From positions 6,511,775 to 6,575,774 of the forward strand of contig JALIRH010000008.1 in the NCBI GenBank assembly GCA_023055505.1: a DNA stretch of 64,000 nt. The letters run 5' to 3'. A program made the position numbers and the translations under genes. The notes under the pieces are model-generated. The model ran no database searches. It saw nothing but the letters and a program-made list of their open reading frames with translations, and was not told the DNA's origin. Shown here one piece after another: positions 40,385 to 52,502 of the stretch (positions within the stretch are counted from its first letter, which is position 1; the number at the start of each line of letters is the position of its first letter). The DNA is from Callipepla californica brunnescens. Lineage: Eukaryota > Chordata > Aves > Galliformes > Odontophoridae.

Positions 40385-41855
40385 TTGTTCAAAAGGAAAC
40401 ATGTTTAGGTAATATTTTGAAGTGTTATTTGAATATTCTCTTTTGTATCCATACGCAAGTCTGGCATTTAGGACACAAAAACAGAGGGGTTAGAAGAATG
40501 TAGAAAAAAATCAGATTTTGGTTTAAATTAAGGACAAATGAAAAAGTCAAGTGAATAGGAGGAATATTGTTGAGATTTATAAGCCAACTCTATAGCATCT
40601 GTTATAACATACGTATGAGTTCATAGTCTTTTTAGCTGTTGTTCATAGCAGTGAAGTCTAAAGCAGTTGTATCTCAAAACAATTCTTATTTATTACAACC
40701 TAGGAATCATCTCAAATTGACTTCCTTGAATGAAAGACTCTAAAGACTATGAATGGAGAATTAAGTTCAAGGCGATGATGGACTTACTGTATATTTTAAA
40801 CAGTCCTGATGGTTTAGAGCAACACAGGCTGTGCTGTGTCCTTGTGTGAGTGAATTAACTGATGCTTTTCTGAAATTGTGTGAGTAGAATTCTTTAGAAG
40901 AATGGTTGAAGAGCTACATATTCTTAAGATGCATTAACTTGGTGAGGAATATTTTTCTTTAATTAATCAATGTTAATTTCCTTCTCTTTTTTCAAGTTCT
41001 TTTTTCAAGTTCTGTGAGGCAGATTGCTGTTTTTGCTTCATCTGATTTGCACAAAGGATACAAATGACAATCTACAAGCTAACATTATTAAAAGAATACC
41101 TGCAGAGCTGTTTTCTTTCTAGAATATCACATTTCAGCTGCAGAATTTGAAGAGCTCTGACAAAAGCTATAATCTAGAGAGGTCTTGTAAGACAGGTAGA
41201 AATATGTGCTTATCATGTTCAACTACTGAAAAGTACACAGAAGGAAAAACTCCACATTTCACCAAGAAAGTAGGTCTGTGTTTTCAAATACTAACTTCTG
41301 AGGCTTCCCTTAACCTGAGTATTTCCTCTTCTCTCAACATAGTGGCTGCCTCCTCTGTTTTTCTTGTTGGTTTGCTCCACTTACTTGTGAATGTTTAATA
41401 TTGATCAGCTCTGCCCTTCACTCTGGGATGTCTGCCAAACACCTCATGCTAGCTATTATAGGATTAGATATATTTTGTCTATCTGGAAGAAGATTTTTCA
41501 GTCTCTGCTGTTCCCTGGCATCCAACTTACAAGGGTTGCTTTAAAATTCTATGCCTGGGGCCAAATCACTCCTGCTAACAACAAAACCTACAAGAAGGCC
41601 ACCAGCAGGGCAGGAATTTTCATGTGGCTTAGAGGGCTGAATGTTTTAAACATCATCTTCTCAAGAAACAGACAGTTGGACTGTAGGCTGCTAGTCTTCA
41701 GTGCCACGGAATAGACAGCATCCTATTAAAACTCACTCTAGTTACACTGCTGCCACACCATTTACCTTTCTTGTGCTATGCAGAAAAATGCAACAATTGC
41801 TCAGCCTTTCAATTACATTACTGTGTTTTTCCTTAAAAAATTGTGCATAAAGATA

Positions 41856-42250
41856 TGTCATGGTTTTAGCTAGGATACTTTACTTTATTCGTAGAGGCTC
41901 ATATGATTTGGGGTGAAAATAGTGATGATAATACACTGATGTTTTAGTTGTTGCAGAGCAGTGCACACAGAGCCAGGGGATTTTCAGCTTCCTGTGCTGC
42001 TCTACCAGTTAGGGGCTGGTTAAGGGTGTGCAAGAAGCTGGGAGAGGATACAGCCAGCACAACTGACCTGGACTTGACAGAGGGATATCCCATGCTGTGT
42101 GGCATTGTGCTCAGCAATGATACTGGGGGAAAGAAGAAGGAAGGGGAGAAAGTTCAGGGGTATTTCTCTCCAGTAAACCTCTAAATGTGATGCGTCCTGT
42201 TTTCCTGGTAGTGACTGTCTGCCTGCTGATGGGAAGTAGCAAATGAAGTA
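41856..42250 (+). mobile_element. Truncated ERV LTR (avian ERVL-type)
   Basis: Begins TGTCATGGTTTTAGCTAGGA, followed by an ACACTGATGTTTTAGTTGTT segment, AGAGCAGTGCACACAGAGCC, CAAGAAGCTGGGAGAGGATA and GATGGGAAGTAGCAAATGAA. This order agrees with a widespread avian ERVL LTR as I recall it. The 3' part with the polyadenylation signal is missing; CR1 sequence starts about 18 bases later. No internal retroviral sequence follows. The family call is from recall. Confidence 0.75.
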
Positions 42251-42267
42251 GGAAACTTTTCCTAATA

Positions 42268-43025
42268 AGGAAGGACTGGTTAGAGATATGAATGCTGGAG
42301 GATGGCCTTGGCTGCAGTGGCCATTAGATGGTAGAGTTCACGATCATGCAGGTAAGATGTAAAGTGACAAGTAAGTTGCAACCCTGGACTTCAGAAGAGC
42401 TAACTTTGTCCTCTGTAGGAACCTGCTTAGAAGAATCTTATGGAATTAGGCCCTAGAAGGAAAAAATCCGAGAGCTGGTGAGTGTTCAAGCATCTTGTCT
42501 TCCAGACTCGGAATCACTGCATTTGAACTAGTAAGAAGTCTAGCAGAGAAGGCAGGAGACCTGCATGGGGGAGCAGGGAGATCGTGAGAAAACTTGGACA
42601 GAGGAAAGAAGTGTACAGAATGTAAAAAAGGAGACTGGTCACTTGGGAGGCATATAGAAATGTTGTCAGAGTATGCAACAAGAAAGGCTAAGGCCTGTTT
42701 GGAATTTTTTCTAGTAAGGAGTGTAGGATGACAAAAACAGCTTCTTCAACTACATCAGGAGCAAAAGGAAGACTAGTAAAAATGTGAGCCTGCTACTGAA
42801 TGGGATACGGGCCCTGGTTACAAAAGATTCAAAAAAGGCAGAGCTGAAAGCCTTCTTTGCTTGACATTGGCTTTCTGGCACCACAGACCCAGAAGGACAG
42901 GAAAAAAGGTCCAGAAAAAAGGAAGACCTTTTCTGGGTGTAAGAGCCTTGGGTTAGAAATCAGTTGGACAAACTTAACTCCTGCATATCCTTGGGCGCTG
43001 ATGGGATGCAGAGGTTATACCACAG
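42268..43025 (+). mobile_element. CR1 LINE fragment, ORF2 endonuclease end to RT start
   Basis: In broken frames it reads the last residues of the CR1 endonuclease domain (LGCSGH-MVEF type, near 42309-42345), the linker between endonuclease and RT (FRRANF...LCRNLLRRI near 42390-42440; YIKSKRKTS near 42752; LLNGIRALVTKDSKKAELK near 42794-42850) and the first RT residues (a GADGMQ counterpart of GPDGIHP near 43000). Multiple stops and indels. It follows directly after the truncated LTR. CR1 ORF2 supplies the cleaving and copying activities; this piece is inactive. Confidence 0.85.
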
Positions 43026-45105
43026 CAAGATACTGTATTACCATACAGCAGTAAAAGCAGCTAGGGCATCTCATGCTTTCTTAAAACTGTTCTAGTGGGT
43101 CTCTGATCTGGTCTGTTTTGGTCTTTGTCCTGGCTGAAGAAGCATGGCAAGCATATTATTCTATTCCTTGAGTCTGATAAGAATTTTATATAAACCTGCA
43201 TTTTCACTGGGGAGTAGCTACATAACTAGTTTGTCGAAGTTGGATCTGGAACTTCCCGTCTAGGTCAATAGGTGGAAGTACACTGCATCACTACTGTCTG
43301 CCGTAAGAATGCTGGCTCTCAGCCAGTGTCTACAAGACAGCACTGCAGACTTGCTTAAGCACTTAGTTGCTGCTTTGGTCCATAAACATTGAGGTATTTA
43401 AAGCATGGACAGTTCTCATTACAATTAAAGGCCTTGATGTGACAATTGTCTGCTATACGTGGTATCTTGTGTCTTAAATGCAATAAGTTCTATTTCTGTA
43501 TTCTGGCAAAGAGCAGTCAGAAATACTACTTTTATTTATAGCCAGAAGATCATGTGCAGTGGCTTAAAGGCGCCTTTCTATCTTGTAAGTGGCTCATTGA
43601 ACACAAGGATTAAAATCCAGACATCTGAGTGTTTTTTTAATACTGAGCTGAGCAAATATCTTAAAGGCCTTCCTTTACTTAAGGAATTAATGTGATAGCA
43701 CCTGCTACTAAAGCCATGTTGGAGATTTAGTTACCAGTCCCCCTTGCAGCCGGATAGACCTTAGAGGGAAATTGCACATGATGTTCCAGTCAAATTCTTG
43801 TACTGGAGTGCTGCTTAAACAACAAAAAGTAACACTCTGAAAGTACTGCTTACATTGTATATGTTGCACACTTTTATTAAAAGAGCCAGAAGTGATGGAG
43901 GAGCCTGGCTTCTGTCCTGAAATCTTCTTTTAGCCACTTTTGCTTTTGCTCCCATCTACTATGGTCCCTATAATGCCTTAGCACTGTGGAGCTCAGCATA
44001 GTTAACCACCTGAAAACGTGCTGCAGGCAGTTTTGTACTACAAGATTAACGAGGAAGATTAGCAATCATGTTTGGTTGAGAAGAGTGGTGTGCACAATCA
44101 CAAAGAGCTGAATGCATCCGTCCCAATTCCCTTTTTTCTCCCCTTCTGATCTCTTTGCTGTAATGTCATGCCAGTATCCAAATGTTTTTGCAACCTTATT
44201 ACCGGTAAGTATTCACCCATTTAATAACAATGAGTGATTAATCATTCCAGTTCCTCTTTGGTAGGCACATCCTTAATTTATTGGGTATAAGGAATGCAGC
44301 ACAATGTTTTGATCAGTGCTACAAAAAGTTATTTATGGAGATAAGAATTAAATCCAGACTGTATGCAGATTTTAGCATATGAATAACTTTCCAGGGGAAA
44401 AGATAATGTGTGAACTTTGTCTTGACTGCATTAACTGCTCAGTGTTATTTCCTGTGCACATATTCCTCTGTTTCAGTACGCTATTGTAGATACTAGAAGG
44501 TTCATACTTTTTCGTTTCTTTCATCATTGGCAGTTACTAAGGAATAGCAGGAAAATTAGAAAGTCACTTGATAGTTTACCTCAAGGTACCAGGCATGTGT
44601 ATATTTAAATATGCCTTCAAATTAGCTCCACAGTGATTTCATCTTCAGAAAAGAGTCTCTTCCAAAAGTCTCATTTATTTAAATTCCACTAATAGTGAGG
44701 TCTGAAACTTACACAAGACTTTGTTCTCTGCACTAGCACTGAAAGTGAATAGCCAGAGATATTTTTTCCATCTTAATAATTTCTGAATTATATATGTATA
44801 GTATGTACACCTTAATCTATATACTCTTCTGTATCAGTAATAAAAAAGATATGATAAGAGAATCTAGCAAAAAAAAAAATATCTCCCTGTCGACAAAGGT
44901 CTGCTAGAAGTGATTATTGAATTCAGCTGTCTGTAATGGTAGATGACAAAAGAGTACATTGGCAGCTATCTACATTAGTGGCTTTTGCTGGGTGCCACTT
45001 GGTAGCTAAGAATGTGCTTTCTATGAGAGGCTCTTGTTCTTTTTTTGAATCCTATATTGCCAAGAAATAAGAGAATAACAACTGTTGATATTTTTCTGTG
45101 TAGAA
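43026..45105. other. Unique non-coding DNA between two CR1 pieces
   Basis: About 2.1 kb in which I recognise neither CR1 nor any gene. About 190 codons of the CR1 RT would be expected here if the flanking pieces were once one element; they are not seen. A short A-run lies near 44870. Confidence 0.5.
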
Positions 45106-45875
45106 AATTTGACTTTGGCTCTTATCTGCATCATGTCCTGTTCAAAAACCTTGATGAGGGAATACAGTCCACCGTCAGCATATTTGCTGGCAGTACAAAG
45201 CTGGGAGTAATGGCTGACATGCTGGAAGCCTGTGCTGCCATTCAGCGAGACCTGCACAGGCTGGAGAGTTGGGCAAAAAGAAACTGGGTGAGGTTTAACA
45301 AGAGCAAGTGTAGAGTCCTGCACCCAGGGAGGAATAACTGCATGCACCTGTACAGGCTGGGGGATGAGCTGCTGGAGAGGAGCACTGTGAAGAGGGACCT
45401 GTGTGTCCTGGTGGATGACAGGCTGACCATGAGCCAGCAGTGTGCCCTGGTGGCCAAGAAGGCCAATGGGATCCTGGGGTGCATTAAAAATAGCATGGCC
45501 AGCAGGTCGAGGGAGGTGATCCTCCCCTCTACTCTGCCCTGGTGAGGTCTCATCTGGAGTACTGTGTCCAGTTCTGGGCTCCTCGGTACATAAAGGACAG
45601 GGATCTCCTTGAAAGAGTCCAGTAGAGGGCTACAAAGATGGTAAAGGGCATGGAACATCTCCATTAAGAGGAGAGGCTGAGAGACCTGGGTCTGTTCAGC
45701 CTTGAAAAAGAAGACTCAGTGAGATCTGATCCATGTCTATAAATATCTGAGGAGCAGAAGGCAAAGGGATGAAGCTGGACTCTTTTCAGCAGTGTTTGGT
45801 GGTAGGATGAAGGGAAATGGCCACAAAATGAAGCATACGAAGTTCCACACAAATGTTTGTGGGACAGAGCTAAAT
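45106..45875 (+). mobile_element. CR1 LINE fragment, ORF2 reverse-transcriptase middle and C-terminal part
   Basis: This is the best preserved CR1 in the window. One frame stays open from 45045 to 45545 and reads NLDEGIQSTVSIFAGSTKLG, AAIQRDLHRLESW, CRVLHPGRNN, LVDDRLTMSQQCALVAKKAN and SRSREVIL. The RT catalytic box, normally FADDTKL, is FAGSTKL, so both aspartates are gone. A missing C in the CCCCTCTAC region near 45530 shifts the frame and produces the TGA at 45543. The coding resumes in another frame as [19 protein letters not shown] and later GNGHKMKHTKFH, ending near 45865. Inactive relic. Confidence 0.92.
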
Positions 45876-48800
45876 GAGCGTTTTTGGTTTCAGACCAATT
45901 CTAATTGTCTGAATGCCTGTTTGGAGTTAGAGCACAGTAGAAGAGCTTTGAGTGACACCCAAACAGAGTCTAGTTTGTGCTCCTGAAGCCATGGTGGAAT
46001 GAGAAGAAAAATGCAGTATGTGAGACCGGCTTCAAAACCAAAATCCTGATCCAAACTAAAAAGATAATGTAGACCTTTTCTGTCCTGTTCGACTAATGAA
46101 GACCTAAATAAGATCTGAGTTACATGGCAGAAAGCCACAGTATGAGCAGGTCAGAGGAAAGTGGTCTGTGTGGTGGCATCTGCTGTCTGCACAGAGGCTC
46201 ATGCGCAGCCTGCAGGCCACCTGCTGCATGCCATACCCCAAATAGGCACATAGGCACCCAGGGGTGTACTTGGGCACAAGGGATTCTGATGAGTGGTCCT
46301 TCATCTAAATCTGTTGTCTGCATGCTGGAGTACCAGAAAATGCCCTCTGACACCTGAATACACCCAGAAGCAGTTTTTGTGTTTAAGACTTGAATCTAAG
46401 GAGTACCTGTAGAGTAGTGGTACAGTCTATGACATATACACGTGGCTTTCTCAATGATTTGATTATATATCCAAAGGCATTATGACCCTAGAAATTGTAG
46501 AGAAGTTTTTTGACAGACGTAGAAGGTAAAGTGATCTTACCTGTCAGACTTGCTTTACCCACAGACTTTCCACTTGTCCAAGTATGCGAGTGAAATTGAG
46601 CATTTAATAAAGCACTAATTAGAGTAAATACTGTAGAAGCATTAACCTCCATAAGGTGTTTAAATTGAATTCCTGGGTACTTTGGCTCAGTTCCAGTTTT
46701 CAATAAGTTCTGATCTAACAGTATCAGATCACCAACTCAAAGGCTCTGATTTTAGTTTATGGAATATTCCCGTTAATAATGATACCTTAGGCATCCATTA
46801 AGTCTGGAACATTAATTTTATGGAAAACTTCCAATACAACTCCATTAGATTTTTTTTAGCTAAATTAGCAGTATAAGCTTTTAACAAATGTCATAAATAG
46901 CTATATTTAAAAGGAAAGATTGTCCAAATTAAAGCCAGACCAGAATAGAAAATACAGCTTCCTCTGTTTAAGTGATGACCTTGAGAATCTGTTTAAAAGT
47001 TACAAGACAAATGAAGCCCTGAGTGCTTCAAATACCTTGTTGTTCGGTTGTTGTATGGTCTAGCAAAACAGAGGATGTCTTATGAATCACTTATTTTTGT
47101 GGGTTTTTTCCTTATTTTCTTCTGGTATGTGAAATCCTGTAGTTTACTCAGGGTGATACAATACTTTTGGACATGTAGTTCTCATGTAAGTGCAGTGTAT
47201 TACACTACACATTTAAAATATCATAAAAGCACACAAAAATCTATGGAGTATTCAGCAGCTCTATCTTCCATCTCCAGTCTTCATATTTGGATCCTGCATG
47301 GCATGAGTTTACCTATTTTCTCCACCAACTTCATAGCTGCAAGTCACCTTCATTTAGCTGCAGCAGATTGGGAAAAGGATCACACCTTCAAATTCAGTGA
47401 GAATCAGCTATGTGGGAAAAGGAAAAAGATTCATACCATAGCTCATAAAGGAAAACACACAAGAAGCATACACATCATGTACTCTGCCTGGTGAAAGCTC
47501 ACTCATCCAGCAGCAGGCAGATAACCATCAGTCAGTTGGCAGCACAGCTTCAGGCTGCATGAGTTCTTGTTCACAGTCGGTAGTATGGGAAATGGAGGAT
47601 GGACATACCATGGTGGTGTAGTTAGAAAAGAATGTAAGTCTAAAGGAAATCGAGTTCCAGTTACTTCTTTGCTCCCATATTCACTTATCCCATCTGAAAC
47701 AGCTGCCATTTCTTCTGATAAAGGTTCATCCAGAATGAAGGCATTCAAAACAAATTGAAATATGTTAATACTGTCAGGGTGAGCCAGTGTTAAATTTCCA
47801 CCAGCTGATGTCAAACATAGACAGAACTAATGTTATTAAGTCAAATTCCTTCAAACTGGACTTCTTTATTAGATCTCAGTGAGACTGAGACTTTAAGCCA
47901 AAAATAGAGTGCACTGCATTCATTTTGTATGCATGTGTGTCAGACTGTGAGAAAGTTAGATTTTTCCATATAACCTGAATAAATCAAGAAATGCAAAGTT
48001 ACTAAAATCATATGACATACCTTAATGTGCAAAGCAGGTGGGACAAAATTAATATTGATCTTTTGGCTTCACCTCTGCATTTACTGGCTTCCAAGAACTA
48101 GCTTTTAGTGATGATGTGTTCTCAGCTGTTCCATGTTCATTTTAAATCATAAACTAATAATAGTGCTAATCACACATATTTATTTTTTTTCTTTTTGCAT
48201 AGTGAAATGTTTTTGTGTATGTCACATCATCCTTTTGTTCTTACATTATAATTTCCTTTTCTCTCTCTTTTGTTAAAACCCAGTCTCACTACTCCAGTCG
48301 CTGTCCCTTGCCTGTGGAGAGATGCGGAGAGAGGCTGAAGCCCCTGCATCTCTGCATTTTTGGAGATAAGCCCCATTTTTTTGTATTATAAGGAGGAACT
48401 AGCGTCACTCTTGCTGAGTCCAAAGCCAAAGTATCAATAATGTTCACTAGATTACAGTTCTTGTTTATGGTAGTGACAAAGCCCAGTGGATATTCTTGTG
48501 CTGAATCTTAATAGTTTTTATTAATTCAACTATATACATACTAGCATCAATAACACTACATAAGAAAAAGTTACCAGTAGAAATAAATCCTGCTTGCTTT
48601 GAAATAACGAATTGTTTTGTTTCCTTTGAAGTATGTCCTTAAAGCGGTATTTGCTTCCACTTTGTAAAGATTTTTATTAATGCAAGCCATTGAAATGATC
48701 TACTTAAAATTATAAGCCACACACTCTGAAGACAGGCAATCAAAGCTAGTGAAAGTTATGAATAAAAAGTTGTGGGTTTTTTCTGTCTAGATCTCCACAA

Positions 48801-49633
48801 TCATAGCTATACTCTGTGCTCTGCATTACTGGATAATCAAGATACTCAACATAAAGAACCAGCTCTGTCGAGAACTTACAGTATCTAGTGCTTTTTCTCC
48901 CCTTGTATGGTAGATAATATATTCTTTTGCTGCACAATAGGTCATTTCCTCCACCCAGATGACAAACAGAAATTAACTAACACTCTATCATTCTTGAGAT
49001 TAAAAAAAGTGTTGAGGATGCTGCTTCTTCCTCATACAAGTGCACACTGAGTAGAAAGCTCTTTACAGGATTTAGGTTATTGAATGAGGTCATCCAGGTG
49101 TTAGCAGGAAATGTGAGTAAACGTTAAATACCATACATAACAATTTGAAATCCTTAAACAAGATTTGTAAACATGCAGTGAATATATTATTTATATTAGT
49201 ATAAAGAGCTGGAAAGGGTGAATGTTAATTTTCTGCACTAATTTACCAAACTAACATTCATGTAAAATAAAGATACTGCTCCCATGTACAGTAGCTTAAT
49301 GTAAGCCTTCCATAGTTCAGTTTAACAGGTTAGAATATAGCAGTACAGTCTACACCTTTAAATTTCACTAGACTAGTAAAGAGATTTCTCATAGATGTTG
49401 AGTTAGAATAGTCGCTTTAAGGATGTACTTTTAAGATGTTATCCCATATCATTGGAAAAGGTGTATCTTCCTAATCTGCCCAGGACTATCAAGTGCTGTA
49501 TCTATACATTATTGCATACGTGAAGACATAGATTTAATTTGCATCTAAAAATAAGTATAAAACTTTTTACCACAGTTTACCAAGATTCCAGTGTCTTTTT
49601 GGATGCATAAACAAGCCATAAACAAGCTTTTCT
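45876..49633. other. Unassigned DNA between CR1 and an LTR
   Basis: No gene was recognised. Minus-strand frames at about 46740-46488 and 47826-47503 are open for 84 and 107 codons respectively and could be chance or very old coding remnants (see findings). A short hairpin-like dyad, AGAGATGC/GCATCTCT, lies at about 48319-48357. An 11-bp tandem repeat CATAAACAAGC (twice, 49606-49627) lies immediately before the LTR that follows. Confidence 0.45.
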
Positions 49634-49923
49634 TGTTGTATGGGGACTGCTGAGTCACAGCCTGAACTCCTCATTCAACACCTGAAGGAAAGACCTGTTC
49701 AGCCCTAGGCACCTGGCTCCACTGCTCTTAGACTGCATTTAAGGGCTGACTGCCACTGAGGAAGGATCTGTTGTTGGAGATCCTTCCTTAGGAGTTCTTT
49801 CCTGGTGAGCCTAGATCCTTGGAGATGGGTGAGCATTCATTTTTCCTTCCTTTTGTAACATCTCCTTGTTTGTGCTGGTCCCTTGCCTTTACACTTGTTA
49901 ATAAAGAAAACCTACTGTAGACA
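49634..49923 (+). mobile_element. Probable solo LTR
   Basis: About 290 bases with LTR architecture: a TGTATGGGGACTGC start, a TTTAAGGGCTGAC segment that could serve as core promoter, an 11-bp perfect stem (49759-49769 with 49778-49788, 8-base loop), then an AATAAAGAAAAC polyadenylation signal near 49900 and an end at about GTAGACA. The single AATAAA close to the 3' end, the TG...CA limits and the lack of an adjoining coding body favour a solo LTR. No exact target duplication was found and the ERV family is not identified. A short terminal exon of a non-coding RNA is the alternative. Confidence 0.5.
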
Positions 49924-52309
49924 CTAATTCTTTTACATTAGGATGTCCTCTTTTATGTCAGCAATCCTAGTGTTGCCTGAAATTTTTCTAACCTGCAGTT
50001 TTCAATTTTGCTTCATCAAGAGCCTTGATCCAAGTCTCAGTGGAATCAATAGGAGTATTTCTGTTAACTTAAACAGGAGCAGAGTCAGGGCCAAGGTCAA
50101 CAATATTAATTTTCTGTAGCTTCAGGCAGACATCCTCCTTTCTTTTTAAAAGCAAATCTTCCCTTCACCTTGCATGTAATTTAATAACTGAGTATAAAGC
50201 TTGAAACGTTACAGTTTCTCCTAAGGATCTGAGCAGATCTAGTTTGGGTGGTGTGCCCATCCTGTCTTCAGAGAGCATGAGAGATCAGCCTGCATAGTCT
50301 TTTATTTCTCTCTAGGTGGAACTGTTCCTTTCTTTGGGCTAGGACTTGATAGTGCTTTTTCACTGTCTTTTCCTTTAAGGATTAATTCAAAACTTTTAGT
50401 CCTGTCCATACAGATCTTCAGGAGTTGGTTGGCATTTCTCTTAATGCAATTGCCTAGATAATCCACAGCACTGAAAAGAAATTAGAAAATCATTTTCTGT
50501 CTAAGCTTCCAAGGTTCTATCTGTCTGTCTGCCTCAATCTCTTTTTGTTGTTGTTTTTCTTTTTTTTCTTTTTCCCCAGCTTTCCTTCAAATACTGTCTG
50601 TCTTTTGGCAGGCTCAGAGATTCATAAAATGTTACCTTCAGCTCATCAATACAAAAGTGTTGGCAAGCTGGTGACAGCTATTATTTCCCAGTGCCTCAAA
50701 TTTCAAGGTTCTGATTTGCTACATTGTCCTTTTTTTCTTGAACTTCGTGTGTCTCCTGGGGCCCTACTACAGAAAATTAGCAGTGCTTCAGCTTTTTGAT
50801 GTTTAGCAGAACTCATAGGAATAAAATAAGCCAGGACTTACCAGTCTAAGTCATGTAATCACGTTATATGAATGGGGATGAAAGCAAAAATTATTCAGTA
50901 AGTTTGGTAAATAGGAGGAACGTATTATAAAGCTGTGGAAGGTTCCAAAGATAACGGACTGCAAAACAGTAGAGAGAACGCTTCTCGATTTCAGAAATAA
51001 TAAGTGTTTTATATTCTCAGGATGACATATTTTATGTTGAGGGTGAGCACCATCACTTCTTTTCACCTTCATCATGTTTTAAAGCTAGACTGCAGGTTTT
51101 ATCAATTGAAGTGTGCCTTAATTTTGTATTTGTGTAGGATGTACCCATAATGTGGTATGCATTATTTTATAAATACAATAACATGGATCTGATCCGGTAA
51201 AAACACAGCCAGATGTTCACTATTTGATGAAACAAAGCTGGGTGAAGGAAAGATGAGACCTTACATCAGTGCCTCTCTAAAAGTGCACATTGCTCTTTTC
51301 CTACAAGTTCCTCAAAGGTGCTCAATGCCCTTGATTTGAAAAACTGAAAGCCCTCTGTACTCTCCAAATGTGTCTTCATTTACATTAATGATATTAATTA
51401 TAACTATTAAATTCTTTAAGCCAGGCCTTCCGACTGAGAGAGCGTAAGTGTCAAGTGGTTACCTATAGTGCAACAATAGGAAAAGACTGAGGATCACAGT
51501 TGGAAATATGGGGTATTATTCTACTCTTATTGCTGCAACATGCATGCAAACTGTGGCAAGAATGCTCAATCTGATTTAATCTGCAGAATAATAGGTATAA
51601 GAGGACTGTATCCACTTTGCGTGTAAATCTAGATATGGTGATGTGTATCATTCAGATCTGTTTTTCTAAAAAGTATATCTGAAGAAACCTCTTTCTGAAT
51701 ACTTATACTCAAGTCTCTACCGAAAGATTATATACAATAGAAATGACGAAGGAAGTTCTTATGTTTCGCAGAAAGTGACCGAGGAATTGTAGGGGGGAAA
51801 GACTCAAAACCTAATTTTTAGAGCAGAAATACACATCCCATAAACCTCATTAACAGATTTAATTTTGATAAATTTTGGCTGCAATATAAACAAAAATATT
51901 TTTGAATTGCACTTGTGCTGAAATTCAACATACAAGCTCTATAGCAGTTTCCAAAAAGGGGAGTAGTCCTTCTCATCAGTTATTTTTGAGGAAAACAGCT
52001 CTTAATGATATCACAGGACCTATTTCTGCCACAGTACTTCCTGTGCCACTACAGTACTTATAAACTAAGAATTTATAACACTATTTGAGATACAAAAAGT
52101 AAAAACATTTAGAACAGTGACAAACTTTTATTGGTAATCGTTAAAATCCCACCTAAACAATAGAAGTGGGGGATCTGTGTGTGACTATTTCTTTCAATCT
52201 TTGAACTGAAACATGCAGAACAACAAAATAAACATTCTGATCTTTTTCAGCAGTTTTTTTATTTTTATGAGAATAGCAAAATCAGGTTGGCAGCGAGACT
52301 GGGAAAGAG
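49924..52309. other. Unique non-coding DNA
   Basis: No gene or transposon recognised. T-rich low complexity lies at about 50543-50577. An AATAAA-containing stretch lies just before the CR1 3' end at about 52226. Confidence 0.5.
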
Positions 52310-52502
52310 AAACTAAATTTGTGTCCATGAGGGTGGTGAGGCACTGGAATATATTGTCTAGGAAGGCTATGGATACCCCTTCCTTGGAAATGATCAAAAC
52401 CAAGCTGGCTCAAGTAGGAAGTATCCTTGCCCATGGCAATGGGGCTGAAACTAGACAATTTTTAAGGTCCTTTTCAACCATCCTAACATTGTATGGATAT
52501 TA
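52310..52502 (+). mobile_element. CR1 LINE 3' end, last ORF2 codons and 3'-UTR
   Basis: Reads the last part of CR1 ORF2 (MRVVRHWNILSRK, then TPSLEMIKTKLAQVG) followed by the 3'-UTR (TGCCCATGGCAATGGGGC, GAAACTAGACAATTTTTAAG, TCCTTTTCAACCATCC) and ends at an ATTGTATGGATAT remnant of the terminal octamers. Its first residues continue almost exactly where the CR1 piece at 45106-45875 stops. Confidence 0.9.

Larger units (their letters stand above)
33443..41855. other. Unique non-coding DNA
   Basis: About 8.4 kb without a recognised gene or transposon. Simple repeats: T18 (33524-33541), a TA/CATA microsatellite (37477-37527), a G-rich tract (40360-40384), a tandem 10-mer TTTGTAAAGC twice (36115-36134) and a tandem 13-mer TTTTTTCAAGTTC twice (40987-41012). 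Open frames up to about 107 codons near 41391-41714 have no domain. Confidence 0.55.

Noticed and set aside
41596..41615. CTCF-like GGCCACCAGCAGGGCAGG
   Set aside because: It resembles a CTCF core, but the GGCGC end is lacking and several core positions mismatch in either alignment.
45242..45664. A 140-codon minus-strand frame
   Set aside because: It is the antisense shadow of the CR1 reverse-transcriptase frame on the plus strand.
47048..47494. A 148-codon plus-strand frame
   Set aside because: Hydrophobic start but no recognisable domain, no supporting promoter or splice context, and length near the chance limit.
48319..48357. AGAGATGC...GCATCTCT stem considered as a pre-miRNA
   Set aside because: Only about 8-10 paired bases and no pairing beyond the arms; too short for a miRNA precursor.
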